The notes beneath the pieces are model-generated. The model worked only from the letters and a program-made list of their open reading frames with translations, did no database searches and was not told the DNA's origin. DNA of 64,000 nucleotides from Alphaproteobacteria bacterium (GTDB lineage: Bacteria > Pseudomonadota > Alphaproteobacteria > RF32 > CAG-239), in NCBI GenBank assembly GCA_017460085.1, contig JAFUBQ010000001.1, forward strand, positions 1 through 64,000. Direction: 5' to 3'. Shown one piece after another: positions 1 through 8,384 of the stretch. Position numbers and translations under genes: made by a program. Numbering within the stretch: the first letter of the stretch is position 1; each line of letters opens with the position of its first letter.

Positions 1-309
1 AAAATAATACTGTCATCCCTCGTTTTTGCTTGCAAAATAAAGAATGTCATCCCTCGTTTTTGCTTGCAAAAACGTCAAGGGATCTACCGCTTAATTAATC
101 CGAAGATCGCTAAACGATTCCTGCGGAATCGAGCGATGACATTTTCTTTTAAACGTCATCCCTCCAAAAATAATACTGTCATCCCTCGTTTTTGCTTGCA
201 AAATAAAGAATGTCATCCCTCGTTTTTGCTTGCAAAAACGTCAAGGGATCTACCGCTTAATTAATTCGAAGATCGCTGGACGATTGCTACGGAATCGAGC
301 GATGACATA
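1..309. repeat. Tandem copies of a 166-bp-period palindromic intergenic repeat
   Basis: Bases 1-143 recur at 167-309 with a constant offset of 166 and only a few mismatches. Inside each copy the segment TGTCATCCCTCGTTTTTGC occurs twice (11, 45, 177, 211). CGTTTTTGC followed by GCAAAAACG makes a near-perfect hairpin, and GCGATGACA or AAGGGATGACA closes each unit as an inverted end. The element is non-coding and resembles the palindromic intergenic repeats common in low-GC Alphaproteobacteria. The left edge may continue outside the window. A 66-codon open frame across it (64-264) only reads the repeat and is not a gene. Confidence 0.8.
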
Positions 310-415
310 AAATGGACGCACAGCGCCGCGCAAGGGATGACATTTTTTCCTTAATAGTGAAATGCCAATGTAAAGCGTTTTTTCTTTGAGCAGCTTGTTT
401 AAATGTTATAAGCAG

Positions 416-1807
416 TTATTTTCCTTCCAAAATAGCCTTAAACAGCTCATGAACCGTTGGAATATGATTATGCGCATACATCGGGTCTTGCCCAAAGCGA
501 TAAACATTATGACCGGCAAAGGCTAAATTGTTTTCAATATCTCCTCCGTGGCCGATATCCATTAAAGTGTGATGAATGCAATATGTCCGTGGGTCCGGAA
601 TTTTTCCGGTAGAGCCTGTTGCGCGTGACCAGCCGGAAAATTGGCATTGTGACAAGCAACCAACACATTCGGCGCGTTCTTTTTGAATTTCCAGCCATTC
701 ATTTGGCGTTAAAAATACCAATGTCGAATCCGGTGTTTCTTTAATCATAGAATATCCCAAATGGCGCTGTTCTTCAACTTTTGCTTTATCATTCGGGTTA
801 ATATATACGGCTTTCAGCGGCGAAATAGGCAATAACAAAGTCATTTCGTCGGTTGCCGTATCGCTATAATTAATTTCGGCTTTTTTGCGGCGCATCAAGT
901 TGCTTAAAAATTTATTTTTAATGGCAGAAGAAAAGAAACCGGTCGGGCTGAATTTTTGTAAAATAACATCACCCTTTTTAGCGTGCAACATTAACATTTT
1001 CCAAGCGTCACTGATGGGGCTTTCTTTGGTAATCATCGGCCGTGTTCCAAACTGAAACGCTACATTTCCTATTTCCGGATTATCAATATATTCTTGCCAA
1101 TCGCTTAGGCTCCACACGCCGCCGGCAATAATTATCGGCAACTCAGGCAAACCAATATCTTTTAAGGTTTGGCGCAAAGCAATCAACCGTTCATACGGGC
1201 GCTGTGGTTCCAATGGATTTTCGGCGTTTGATAAACCATTATGCCCACCGGCCAGCCATGGGTCTTCATAAACCACACCGCCTAAATATTCGGCATAATC
1301 TTTAAAAGCCCGCTTCCATAAAATACTCATGGCACGCGCTGATGAAATAATCGGGTAATAATAAACACTATGTGCGGCGGCAATAGCGCCTAAATTATAA
1401 GGCAACCCTGCGCCGCAGGTTACACCATGAATTAGCCCTTTAGCGCCTTCTAAAACCCGCGTGATTACCTCTTGAGAATCTGCCATTTCCCACAGCATAT
1501 TTATATGAATACGTCCGTTTCCGCTTGCAACATCGTGCGCAACTTGCGCTTGGCTAATGCCTCCGCGTACGGCATATTCTACCATTTCACGATGTCTTAA
1601 TTCGCGAATTTTTTCGTGGAAAATTTCCGGAATAATGCTTCCCTCCAGCGATAGTTCTGTTGGGCTGACCATAGAAATTGTTCCGACACCGCCTTCTTTT
1701 GCCCAAGCTCCTGAGCTTTTACCGTCGGTACCGTTAATGCCTTTTCCGCCCTCAATCAGCGGATATACCATTGCGCCGGAAATATTTAATTTATTTAACG
1801 TTTTCAT
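416..1807 (-). CDS. Nitronate monooxygenase-family flavin oxidoreductase
   Basis: This 463-residue protein is a TIM-barrel FMN enzyme of the nitronate monooxygenase / 2-nitropropane dioxygenase type. Seen in sequence: a glycine-rich N terminus, GVTCGAGLP, GGHNGLSN near residue 187 and IIAGGVWS near 228, the phosphate-binding loop of the family. The frame opens at a TTG two codons upstream; the ATG at 1807, behind GGGGTTTG, is the better start. The C-terminal part has an unusual cysteine group (CVGCLSQC, then YCIHH), which could bind metal, but that is inference. The substrate cannot be read. It reads away from the kinase operon upstream of it on the same strand with a 100-bp gap, so it may have its own promoter. 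Confidence 0.8.
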   Translation of the reverse strand: MKTLNKLNISGAMVYPLIEGGKGINGTDGKSSGAWAKEGGVGTISMVSPTELSLEGSIIPEIFHEKIRELRHREMVEYAVRGGISQAQVAHDVASGNGRIHINMLWEMADSQEVITRVLEGAKGLIHGVTCGAGLPYNLGAIAAAHSVYYYPIISSARAMSILWKRAFKDYAEYLGGVVYEDPWLAGGHNGLSNAENPLEPQRPYERLIALRQTLKDIGLPELPIIIAGGVWSLSDWQEYIDNPEIGNVAFQFGTRPMITKESPISDAWKMLMLHAKKGDVILQKFSPTGFFSSAIKNKFLSNLMRRKKAEINYSDTATDEMTLLLPISPLKAVYINPNDKAKVEEQRHLGYSMIKETPDSTLVFLTPNEWLEIQKERAECVGCLSQCQFSGWSRATGSTGKIPDPRTYCIHHTLMDIGHGGDIENNLAFAGHNVYRFGQDPMYAHNHIPTVHELFKAILEGK

Positions 1808-1906
1808 TTTCAAACCCCATTAAAAAATTGCGTTATTTTATTATATATAACTTTTTTTCAGTTTGAAAAGTAGGCACTTTAGGGTGATATAGTTTCCCTA
1901 TAGAAA

Positions 1907-3364
1907 CTATTGAGCTAAAATAAAGACATCAAAAGAAAAGCCATTAGTCCCTATAAAAGTTAAAAACAGACATATCAGAGCATATATTCTCAGCATACTG
2001 CTTAAATTTTGATTTTTCAGCAATGGCAAAGTTTTTTGCAACTGCAATAAGAGACAATGGATACTTAAGATAAGCAACAATACAAAAATAAGCTGCGCAA
2101 AAATACCGACTTGCTGCAAAGCGTTTCGCCATGGCATTATTATTTTATAAAATAAAGCAAAAAAAATAAAATAAAATGCCAAAAATGCATATCCGCCATA
2201 TGTTAAAATATGGTCGCGATGCACCTTGTCCTGTTGCTTTTGCGGTATATCTTCCGTTTCTAAAGTTTTTAAGTTCATACCGCGCACTGTTTGCGGTTCT
2301 TCCTGCTGTTTTTTATAGTCTTCAAGTCTGGTCTTAACTTTTTCGTTAATCATACATAAACCGCAGCCTTTAGAAGTGAAATAAGCGTGATTATGGTCTT
2401 TTTTGCACTGCTTCATATTCTTCAAAATTATCTCAAGTTGATTTTGCCATTCTAATGCAGTCGGCCGCATATTTCCCTTGGTAAAAGCTCGTTCAAACAT
2501 ATTCATTGTTGTTTTATCAAAATAGTCATGAATGCTGTATGGGTGCGGCGCTTGATAGGAATCCGGCCAAATACCGTATGCATAGTGATAAGCAGCAATT
2601 CTCTCCTGAATGGAAAGCATTTCATTGCCTTTGCGCGGCATACCTGAAAATGGGTGAATTCCCTCATTTAACAGCTTAAAAATAATCACCGCCAAAGCAA
2701 ATTTATCCTGTTCTTCGCCCATTTGCTGGCAAGTTTGTTGCATTCCTTCCGGATATATATATTCTTCGCTCACATATTCTGCCGGATAGCGAGCATTTTG
2801 CTCTCCGCAAATTGAAAAACCGTCACAATCAAACAATGCAACCAATTTTGTATTTTTATAAATAGATACATTAGTTGGTTTCAAATCTACAATATAGTGT
2901 CCGCATGCATGCAATGCCGCCACCACAGATGTTACGTTATATGCCGCAAAAACGCGGTCGATATAGCGTTCCGAGAGGCCAAGTTTTTGCCGTACGGCTT
3001 TTTGCATTAGGTGGTCAAGCGAAATAGCTTCTTTAGTTTCAATTTCCGGCATTAAATAACCCACGCAATAGCCTTGCGAATCTTCCAGCAATGCCGTAGG
3101 CCAAGCAATTTGAATATATTCTTTATTTTTATATTTAATGGTCGGAATATTCGGCCTGTTTTGCAGCATTGCTTCTAATTTTTTACGGTTTGTTTCGCTT
3201 TTTTCGCGCTCATGATAAATTTTTGCCACACTTTTGATATGTGTTGCATCACGATAAATTTTGCCGGCAGCCCCACCTTTGTTAAGCAGCTCGCCCAAAG
3301 AAATTTCTTCGTGATGGCCGTCAGCATATAGAGCCAAATATTTTTTTGGATTTAATTCATTCAT
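1907..3364 (-). CDS. Hanks-type Ser/Thr kinase of the TerY-P triad, membrane anchored
   Basis: This 485-residue protein kinase has a divergent fold. VDLKPTN around residues 159-165 is the catalytic loop (D160 the likely base) and DCDG at 179-182 replaces the DFG metal motif. A lysine in the VAKIY segment near residue 48 is the expected ATP-binding lysine. Behind the kinase domain lies a His/Cys patch (HNHAYFTSKGCGLC), often seen as a C-x2-C zinc knuckle in triad kinases, and then two or three transmembrane helices from about residue 385. The ATG at 3364 overlaps the stop of the phosphatase gene in ATGA, giving translational coupling, so I prefer it to a start five codons upstream. The kinase, PP2C and vWA gene order matches the published TerY-P triad. 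Confidence 0.85.
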   Translation of the reverse strand: MNELNPKKYLALYADGHHEEISLGELLNKGGAAGKIYRDATHIKSVAKIYHEREKSETNRKKLEAMLQNRPNIPTIKYKNKEYIQIAWPTALLEDSQGYCVGYLMPEIETKEAISLDHLMQKAVRQKLGLSERYIDRVFAAYNVTSVVAALHACGHYIVDLKPTNVSIYKNTKLVALFDCDGFSICGEQNARYPAEYVSEEYIYPEGMQQTCQQMGEEQDKFALAVIIFKLLNEGIHPFSGMPRKGNEMLSIQERIAAYHYAYGIWPDSYQAPHPYSIHDYFDKTTMNMFERAFTKGNMRPTALEWQNQLEIILKNMKQCKKDHNHAYFTSKGCGLCMINEKVKTRLEDYKKQQEEPQTVRGMNLKTLETEDIPQKQQDKVHRDHILTYGGYAFLAFYFIFFALFYKIIMPWRNALQQVGIFAQLIFVLLLILSIHCLLLQLQKTLPLLKNQNLSSMLRIYALICLFLTFIGTNGFSFDVFILAQ

Positions 3365-4110
3365 GATAATTTTGCCCATAAAATAGTTTTATCATCGGCA
3401 TTTAGGCGTTGAGCGCGCTTGTCTTCCAGTGTGTTGCGCAATGCTTGTTCAGCATAACTTTTGTGTGGCTCTTGTTCTAAATACTCGACAATAGGGACTA
3501 AAAATTTTGGTCTGATTTGATAAAAATCATCTGAAAAAACAAAACCGGTAACACCATCAGTCATCAATATCAGACGATTTTTATCGCAAAACGGTGTAAA
3601 ACGCAAACAATTTTGCCAATCTGCCATAGTATAAAAATATGTTTCACACGAAAAAGCTCCGTTTGCCGGCTCGGAAATAACAAAATCGGCATAATCACCT
3701 TGCCTAAAAGCCAAACCGGCGCCATCGCCAATATGAAAAAAAATTCCTTGTTCGTTTTGGTAGAAAGCTCCGACCAATGTGGCAGAAAAATCAACTAAAT
3801 GTTCAGCTGATTTGCTGCGGTTATGGCGGTGAAAGGTTAATTTTTCGCGGGCTATTTGAATTGCCTCAATAACACTGCTGCGAATATTTTTCATATCGGC
3901 ATTAACCAGTAAATCACACAAAGTTTCGCAAATTATTTTAGCACCGATTTTGCCATAGCGTGCCGAGCCGGCACCATCAGAAACAACCGCTACAAATTTA
4001 TCTTTTTTAGTTTTTGTTTGGCAATAGTCCTGACAAGGCAAATTTTTAGCTTTATGCCATATTCCGGCAATTGAAGTTTGCACTGTGTGTATGTTGTGTT
4101 TTGCAGCCAT
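3361..4110 (-). CDS. PP2C-family Ser/Thr phosphatase of the TerY-P triad
   Basis: This 249-residue protein spans one PP2C domain with no transmembrane segment. The metal-site motifs appear in the family order: QD at 27-28, SDGAGSA at 44-50, HIGDGAG in the middle, LMTDGV, and DDKT near the C terminus. It should remove phosphate from Ser/Thr, most likely opposing the kinase whose ATG overlaps this gene's stop. It starts two bases after the vWA gene, so the three genes are one transcript. It lacks the extra sensory domains of SpoIIE-type phosphatases and is of minimal PP2C length. Confidence 0.88.
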   Translation of the reverse strand: MAAKHNIHTVQTSIAGIWHKAKNLPCQDYCQTKTKKDKFVAVVSDGAGSARYGKIGAKIICETLCDLLVNADMKNIRSSVIEAIQIAREKLTFHRHNRSKSAEHLVDFSATLVGAFYQNEQGIFFHIGDGAGLAFRQGDYADFVISEPANGAFSCETYFYTMADWQNCLRFTPFCDKNRLILMTDGVTGFVFSDDFYQIRPKFLVPIVEYLEQEPHKSYAEQALRNTLEDKRAQRLNADDKTILWAKLS

Positions 4111-4112
4111 GA

Positions 4113-4796
4113 TTATTGTTTTTCGTTCCAGTCGGTAATATCATCAAAATATTGGTTAGCATTTGGAGCAGCCTTAGACACACAAGAAACACTGCGGCTG
4201 AGCCATAAGAAAAATTCTGTAAACTTTAAGCCGGTTAAACGCTTTGGCGGCAACAGCGAAAATTTAGCCAATTTATCTAAATTTGCCCCTTGTGTACCAA
4301 TGGCGTGAATTACCACTTTTTTGTTTTTTTGCGCATAGCGACAAATTTCAGCCGAATCTTCCCAACCATAATCAGTCGGTTCGCCATCGCTGATTAAAAA
4401 TATCCATGGTCGCTTAGAAGTAATACCGCAGCTATCATATAAACATTTTTGTTCCTCAATTTTTTTCAATGCGCGTTCCATAGCCTTGCCGAGTGGAGTT
4501 AAACCGCCGGCTTCCATTGTCGGTGCCGTAAAATTCATAGCATCGGTCCATTCAGAAACAATCTTCACTTCATCTTTGCCGGAAGCTTGAATAATTAAAA
4601 TCTGCACACGTGAGCTAGCATCAATATCTTCCTTTAATTCTTTTTCTAAGGCTTGCAGACCGGCATTAAGCTGTTTAATTGGTTCACCGCGCATAGAGCC
4701 TGAACAGTCAAGCACCAAAACACAAGGCGTGCGTTCATTGGCATTATCAGCAAATTCTACATATGGAATTCTTTCTATTTTACTCTTTTCTGCCAT
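4113..4796 (-). CDS. vWA-domain protein of TerY type
   Basis: This 227-residue protein is a single von Willebrand factor A domain. The MIDAS metal-adhesion residues are visible: DCSGS at 30-34, the conserved Thr in GGLTPLG near 99, and the Asp in ISDGEPTD near 135. TerY-like vWA proteins act as scaffolds or readers in phosphorylation-linked stress modules. Here it leads the vWA-PP2C-kinase operon, preceded by an AGGAG ribosome-binding site. No terB, terC, terD or terZ gene is in the window, so this is the triad alone. The specific ligand is unknown. Confidence 0.87.
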   Translation of the reverse strand: MAEKSKIERIPYVEFADNANERTPCVLVLDCSGSMRGEPIKQLNAGLQALEKELKEDIDASSRVQILIIQASGKDEVKIVSEWTDAMNFTAPTMEAGGLTPLGKAMERALKKIEEQKCLYDSCGITSKRPWIFLISDGEPTDYGWEDSAEICRYAQKNKKVVIHAIGTQGANLDKLAKFSLLPPKRLTGLKFTEFFLWLSRSVSCVSKAAPNANQYFDDITDWNEKQ

Positions 4797-4806
4797 TTTT
4801 TATCTC

Positions 4807-4932
4807 CTACTCGTGCGGATAGTTATGCGGAAAACCGCTTTCCGGCACTGGATCTGGTGTTGCATATCGTCCGCATGCCGTTAATGTTAAGCACAAAACA
4901 CATATTCCTAAAATTATTTGCAAATTTTTCAT
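4807..4932 (-). CDS. 41-residue putative lipoprotein
   Basis: A short frame starts at ATG 4932 after AAGG and codes a hydrophobic leader ending in the lipobox-like LTAC, then GRYATPDPVPESGFPHNYPHE. The Cys at about residue 20 would be lipidated. Tiny Pro-rich lipoproteins of this shape, similar in size to LptM, occur in many alphaproteobacteria. It ends 10 bases before the vWA gene, with no terminator between, and is probably the first gene of the triad operon. The function is unknown. Confidence 0.65.
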   Translation of the reverse strand: MKNLQIILGICVLCLTLTACGRYATPDPVPESGFPHNYPHE

Positions 4933-5020
4933 TTGTTAACCTTTTTTTTGATGTCTATCAGATATATTTGTTAAATATAATTTTTGATTGAACCTAACTA
5001 TAACAGAAAGATGTTAATGA

Positions 5021-5605
5021 ATGAATAAAATTTTGCAAATTATACCGGTTTTATTTTTGGCCTTAATAATTTTTGTTTGCGAAGCATCGGCAAAAATAAA
5101 TATCTTTCCGCAAGCGCGATATATTCCGGAATTAAGTTTTTACGGTGACAGCGGAAAGGCGTATAAACTTAAAGACTTTCACAATAATGAATTATTAATG
5201 GCAGTGCTGTGGTCACGCACTTGCGGACCATGCATTAATGATATGAAAAAACTTGATAAATTTGCTCATAGAACCAAGGATAAAGGCATTCAGGTAATTT
5301 TAATTTCACCGGAGAAAGAATTTCGCACCGGCGAAGAACGTTACAATTTTTTGCGCAAAATCGGCGCTCCGCATTTAGTCAGTTATGTTGACCGCAAGGC
5401 TAATTTTGTGAATGGTATGGGGGTTTTTGTAACTCCGGCGGTTATTCTAGTAAATAAAGATAATGAAGAAGTCGGACAAATTACCGGCGATGTTGATTGG
5501 GACGATGATGATGTTATTGACTATATGCTCAAACTTAAAAACGATGTATCAAAAAAGCTTGAGGAGAAGAAAGCCGCCAATCAGCAAAACGAGGAACAAA
5601 ACTGA
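5021..5605 (+). CDS. TlpA/ResA-like thioredoxin-fold protein, exported
   Basis: This 194-residue protein has a cleavable signal peptide (hydrophobic residues 4-22, ending CEASA) and a thioredoxin fold of the redoxin type. The active-site motif is CGPC in the segment WSRTCGPC, and the cis-proline is in FVTPAV. It probably acts as a periplasmic thiol-disulfide reductant. The last roughly 30 residues are a charged, Lys/Glu/Gln-rich tail. The 3' end overlaps the YqaA-like gene on the other strand by 57 bp, so the two transcripts are complementary at their ends. Confidence 0.8.
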   Translation: MNKILQIIPVLFLALIIFVCEASAKINIFPQARYIPELSFYGDSGKAYKLKDFHNNELLMAVLWSRTCGPCINDMKKLDKFAHRTKDKGIQVILISPEKEFRTGEERYNFLRKIGAPHLVSYVDRKANFVNGMGVFVTPAVILVNKDNEEVGQITGDVDWDDDDVIDYMLKLKNDVSKKLEEKKAANQQNEEQN

Positions 5606-6142
5606 CAACCAGTCCAAATTTTTTTCAATAAAATCACGCATTTTTTCACCGTAGGCTTTCAACAGCCATGCAATTAAGAAAAAGCGCAAACCGCGGGCAA
5701 TAATTGAAGCAACGGTAAACACTGCCAAGTTCAAATGCACAACACCGCTGGCAATAGTAATAATTTTATACGGAAACGGCGTAATTCCGGCACCAAAAAC
5801 AATCCATGCCCCCCATTGTTCATACAAATGTTTGAACTCGTTAAACTTTGCCAGATAACCGTAAAAATTTAACAAAGGTTCGGCGATGAGTTCAAAAAAA
5901 TAAAAACCGATTGCATAGCCTAAATATGCACCGATAACGCTGGCAAGTGTGCAAACACCGGCAATGCGCCAAGCTTTTTGCGGCGTTGCCAAAACCATCG
6001 GAATTAGCATAATATCCGGCGGAATCGGAAAAAAAGAGCTTTCAACAAAAGAAATGACAAACAACCAACCTAAAGCATTTTTGCCGCCTGAAAGGCTGAT
6101 TGTTTTATTATAAACAGAGTGCACTAAGCTCTTAAAAGACAT
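5549..6142 (-). CDS. YqaA/DedA-family membrane protein
   Basis: This 197-residue inner-membrane protein is of the SNARE-associated / DedA superfamily, closest to YqaA. The typical elements are ESSFFPIPPDIMLIPM near residues 34-49, a Gly-rich helix (GAYLGYAIG), and GAGITPFPYK, the re-entrant loop with its conserved Pro and Lys. About five hydrophobic segments are visible. DedA relatives move or flip lipids, but the exact substrate of YqaA proteins is not settled. Convergent overlap of 57 bp with the thioredoxin-like gene. Confidence 0.8.
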   Translation of the reverse strand: MSFKSLVHSVYNKTISLSGGKNALGWLFVISFVESSFFPIPPDIMLIPMVLATPQKAWRIAGVCTLASVIGAYLGYAIGFYFFELIAEPLLNFYGYLAKFNEFKHLYEQWGAWIVFGAGITPFPYKIITIASGVVHLNLAVFTVASIIARGLRFFLIAWLLKAYGEKMRDFIEKNLDWLSVLFLVLLIGGFLLLKLF

Positions 6143-6179
6143 ATTGAGTTCCGTTAAAAGTTTTTAATCAACTTTTCTT

Positions 6180-6800
6180 TTAGTGCAAAAATTTTTCAAT
6201 TTCAGTAATATCTTGCTCTCTATCCACATAAAATATACGACTGTGTTGCAAAGTATGCCGTGCCGGAATGAAGGCCGGCACATATTCCACCTCGACAATG
6301 CGCGGTTTGTTGCGCATTAGGTATTGTCGCGCTGCCTCAATATTATGCACTTCAAATATTGAATATCCTTTATTATATAGTGCCTCTTTTAATGGACAAA
6401 CCTTTGGACTATATGCATCAACCAGCAAAACATCGTGCGTTTTACCACCAATGCTATAGCTTTCTACTATATCTAAAATTTCACGTTCGTTTTCAGCGGC
6501 AACATAATGAGCAATTTGCGAATATGGAGGAATTTTAAAATTTCGCGGAGCTGTTACAATCAAAGGAATATCACCGGCAAAATTTGCCATTGCTGTTTGT
6601 AAATCGGCCAACGATTTTTCGTTGCTTATATTAAAAATTAAAACTTGAGGCGTAATTTTTTGTGCGTATTGGTGCAGTTGATATATATTATCGGTGCTGA
6701 ACGTATTAAAATCAAAAAAATCGCTCAATTGCTCAATGCCAAAATTTTTTTGCATATTTCCGTTATATATAAAAATCTGTTCCGAACGCGCTTGTATCAT
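6180..6800 (-). CDS. Unrecognised protein with receiver-like halves
   Basis: This 206-residue soluble protein starts after a GGAG site. I do not recognise a named family. The C-terminal half begins THDVLLVDAYSP and alternates hydrophobic strands with helices as a response-regulator receiver does, but lacks the full acidic pocket. The N-terminal half (IFIYNGN, then QVLIFNISNE) looks like a second, more degenerate copy. It may be a tandem pseudo-receiver protein, by inference only. It sits 37 bp upstream of the yqaA-like gene on the same strand, so the two may be cotranscribed. Confidence 0.5.
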   Translation of the reverse strand: MIQARSEQIFIYNGNMQKNFGIEQLSDFFDFNTFSTDNIYQLHQYAQKITPQVLIFNISNEKSLADLQTAMANFAGDIPLIVTAPRNFKIPPYSQIAHYVAAENEREILDIVESYSIGGKTHDVLLVDAYSPKVCPLKEALYNKGYSIFEVHNIEAARQYLMRNKPRIVEVEYVPAFIPARHTLQHSRIFYVDREQDITEIEKFLH

Positions 6801-6982
6801 CAGTTGCTCCTTTGTTTAATGTTTTTAAAATATAAACATTCTTGCTCATTTTTTAAGAGGTGAAATATTAAAATAAAATTCCGCAGATTGTAGATTAAAA
6901 TTTGCATAACGTTTTTGCTTGCTATTTATAAAAAACAGATATACCTTTAATCCAAGTTCAATTTGATAAAAGGGGTAAAAAA

Positions 6983-7906
6983 ATGGAAGCAGTTGCCGTT
7001 GCACTTTTAGTTTTGGTTATAGGTATTGTATTGAAATCTGTCGTGATTGTGCGTCAGGGGTTTGAATATACCGTGGAAAATTTCGGAAAATATACCCGCT
7101 CGCTTAAACCGGGATTTCATATTTTAATTCCGGTGTTTGAAAGTATCGGGGCTAAAATAAATCGAAAAGAGCAAGTGCTGCAGGTTTCGTCACAAGAGGT
7201 TATTACTAAAGATAATGCCATGGTAACAGTTAACGGCGTTTTGTTTTATCAAATCCAAGATGCGGTTAATGCCGCTTATCAGGTAGAAAATTTAGACTAT
7301 GCCATTATGAATTTGGTAATGACCAACATTCGTACAGTTATTGGCAGTATGGAAATTGATGAACTTTTATCACAACGCAATGAAATCAATCAAAAGTTGC
7401 TTTCTGTGGTTGACGTTGCCACAATTCCTTGGGGCGTTAAAGTTACGCGTGTGGAAATTAAAGATATTACTCCGCCGAAAGACTTAATAGATGCCATGGC
7501 ACGCCAGATGAAGGCCGAGCGAAATAAGCGTGCCGATATTTTGGAAGCTGAAGGTCAGCGTCAATCCGAAATTTTGCAGGCAGAGGGTTCAAAACAAGCG
7601 GCAATTTTAGAAGCCGAAGGTAAAAAAGAAGCTGCTTTCCGTGAGGCTGAAGCTCGTGAACGTTCTGCTGAGGCCGAAGCAAAAGCAACATATATGGTGT
7701 CAGAGGCAATTGCCAAAGGCGACCCGAAAGCGCTTAATTATTTCTTGGGGCAAAAATATATTGAAGCATTGCAGGGTATTGTCACTTCTCCTAATCAAAA
7801 GCTGTTAATGTTGCCGATGGATACATCTCAAGTTATGAGTACTGTTGCCGGAATTGCCGAGTTGGTAAAAGATGTTGCGGCAAATACTCCTAAGAAAGGA
7901 GCTTAG
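6983..7906 (+). CDS. qmcA: SPFH/Band 7 (stomatin) protein, QmcA type
   Basis: This 307-residue protein has one N-terminal membrane helix (about residues 3-23), a Band 7/SPFH domain starting RQGFEYTVENFGKY, and a long Ala/Glu-rich coiled coil (about 180-245) with repeats of the type ILEAEGKKEAA. Such proteins form large oligomeric cages on the inner membrane and partner with NfeD proteins and the FtsH protease. The next gene, three bases downstream, is a NfeD-like protein, the usual QmcA/YbbJ pair. The start follows an AAGGGG site. Confidence 0.88.
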   Translation: MEAVAVALLVLVIGIVLKSVVIVRQGFEYTVENFGKYTRSLKPGFHILIPVFESIGAKINRKEQVLQVSSQEVITKDNAMVTVNGVLFYQIQDAVNAAYQVENLDYAIMNLVMTNIRTVIGSMEIDELLSQRNEINQKLLSVVDVATIPWGVKVTRVEIKDITPPKDLIDAMARQMKAERNKRADILEAEGQRQSEILQAEGSKQAAILEAEGKKEAAFREAEARERSAEAEAKATYMVSEAIAKGDPKALNYFLGQKYIEALQGIVTSPNQKLLMLPMDTSQVMSTVAGIAELVKDVAANTPKKGA

Positions 7907-7909
7907 CAC

Positions 7910-8377
7910 ATGTGGTCTTGGTCCCTGCCTTTTATGTTTGAGTCTGATGTTACCAATTGGGTGGTTATAGGCTTGGTGTTGTCACTGCTGGAATTAGTTG
8001 TTCCGGGGGTATATTTGATATGGTTCGGTTTTGCCGCATTTGCCATGAGTGTTTTGGTGTGGTTCAGTCCGCTTGTTTTAACCACGCAACTGATATGGTT
8101 TGCTGTTTTTTCAGCTGTTTTTGCGCTTATCGGGCTTTATGCCTACGGATATATTTTCAAAAAAGCGAAAGCGCCGGAAGGATATAGCCATTTGAACGAT
8201 TCTGCCGCGCAATATGTGGGTTTAACCGTAACTGTTGCGGAAGATGTTGCGGATAATCAAACCAAAGTAAAAATCGGCGATACGGTTTGGCTGGCAACAA
8301 CCGCAAAAAATTTAAAAAAGGGTGATACGGCAAAAGTTACCGACGTTAAAAATAATTTGATTTTGGTAATCGAATAG
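7910..8377 (+). CDS. NfeD-like membrane protein (YbbJ type)
   Basis: This 155-residue protein has three hydrophobic helices in the first 85 residues followed by a small OB-fold domain (TVTVAEDV to the C terminus) that contains the short GDTVW strand. This is the short NfeD1b form without the serine-protease domain. The ATG lies three bases after the qmcA stop with GGAG in the end of qmcA, so it is translated from the same message. It is expected to cap or stabilise the SPFH assembly. It converges with the DUF4105 gene eight bases away. Confidence 0.86.
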   Translation: MWSWSLPFMFESDVTNWVVIGLVLSLLELVVPGVYLIWFGFAAFAMSVLVWFSPLVLTTQLIWFAVFSAVFALIGLYAYGYIFKKAKAPEGYSHLNDSAAQYVGLTVTVAEDVADNQTKVKIGDTVWLATTAKNLKKGDTAKVTDVKNNLILVIE

Positions 8378-8384
8378 TTTTGCT

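Noticed and set aside
2..4932. A full tellurite-resistance (ter) system
   Set aside because: Only the TerY-P triad is present; no terB, terC, terD, terE or terZ-like gene lies in the window.
6909..6921. 13-base match CGTTTTTGCTTGC to the repeat at the left edge
   Set aside because: Only a short AT-rich match without the flanking TGTCATCCC; likely chance.
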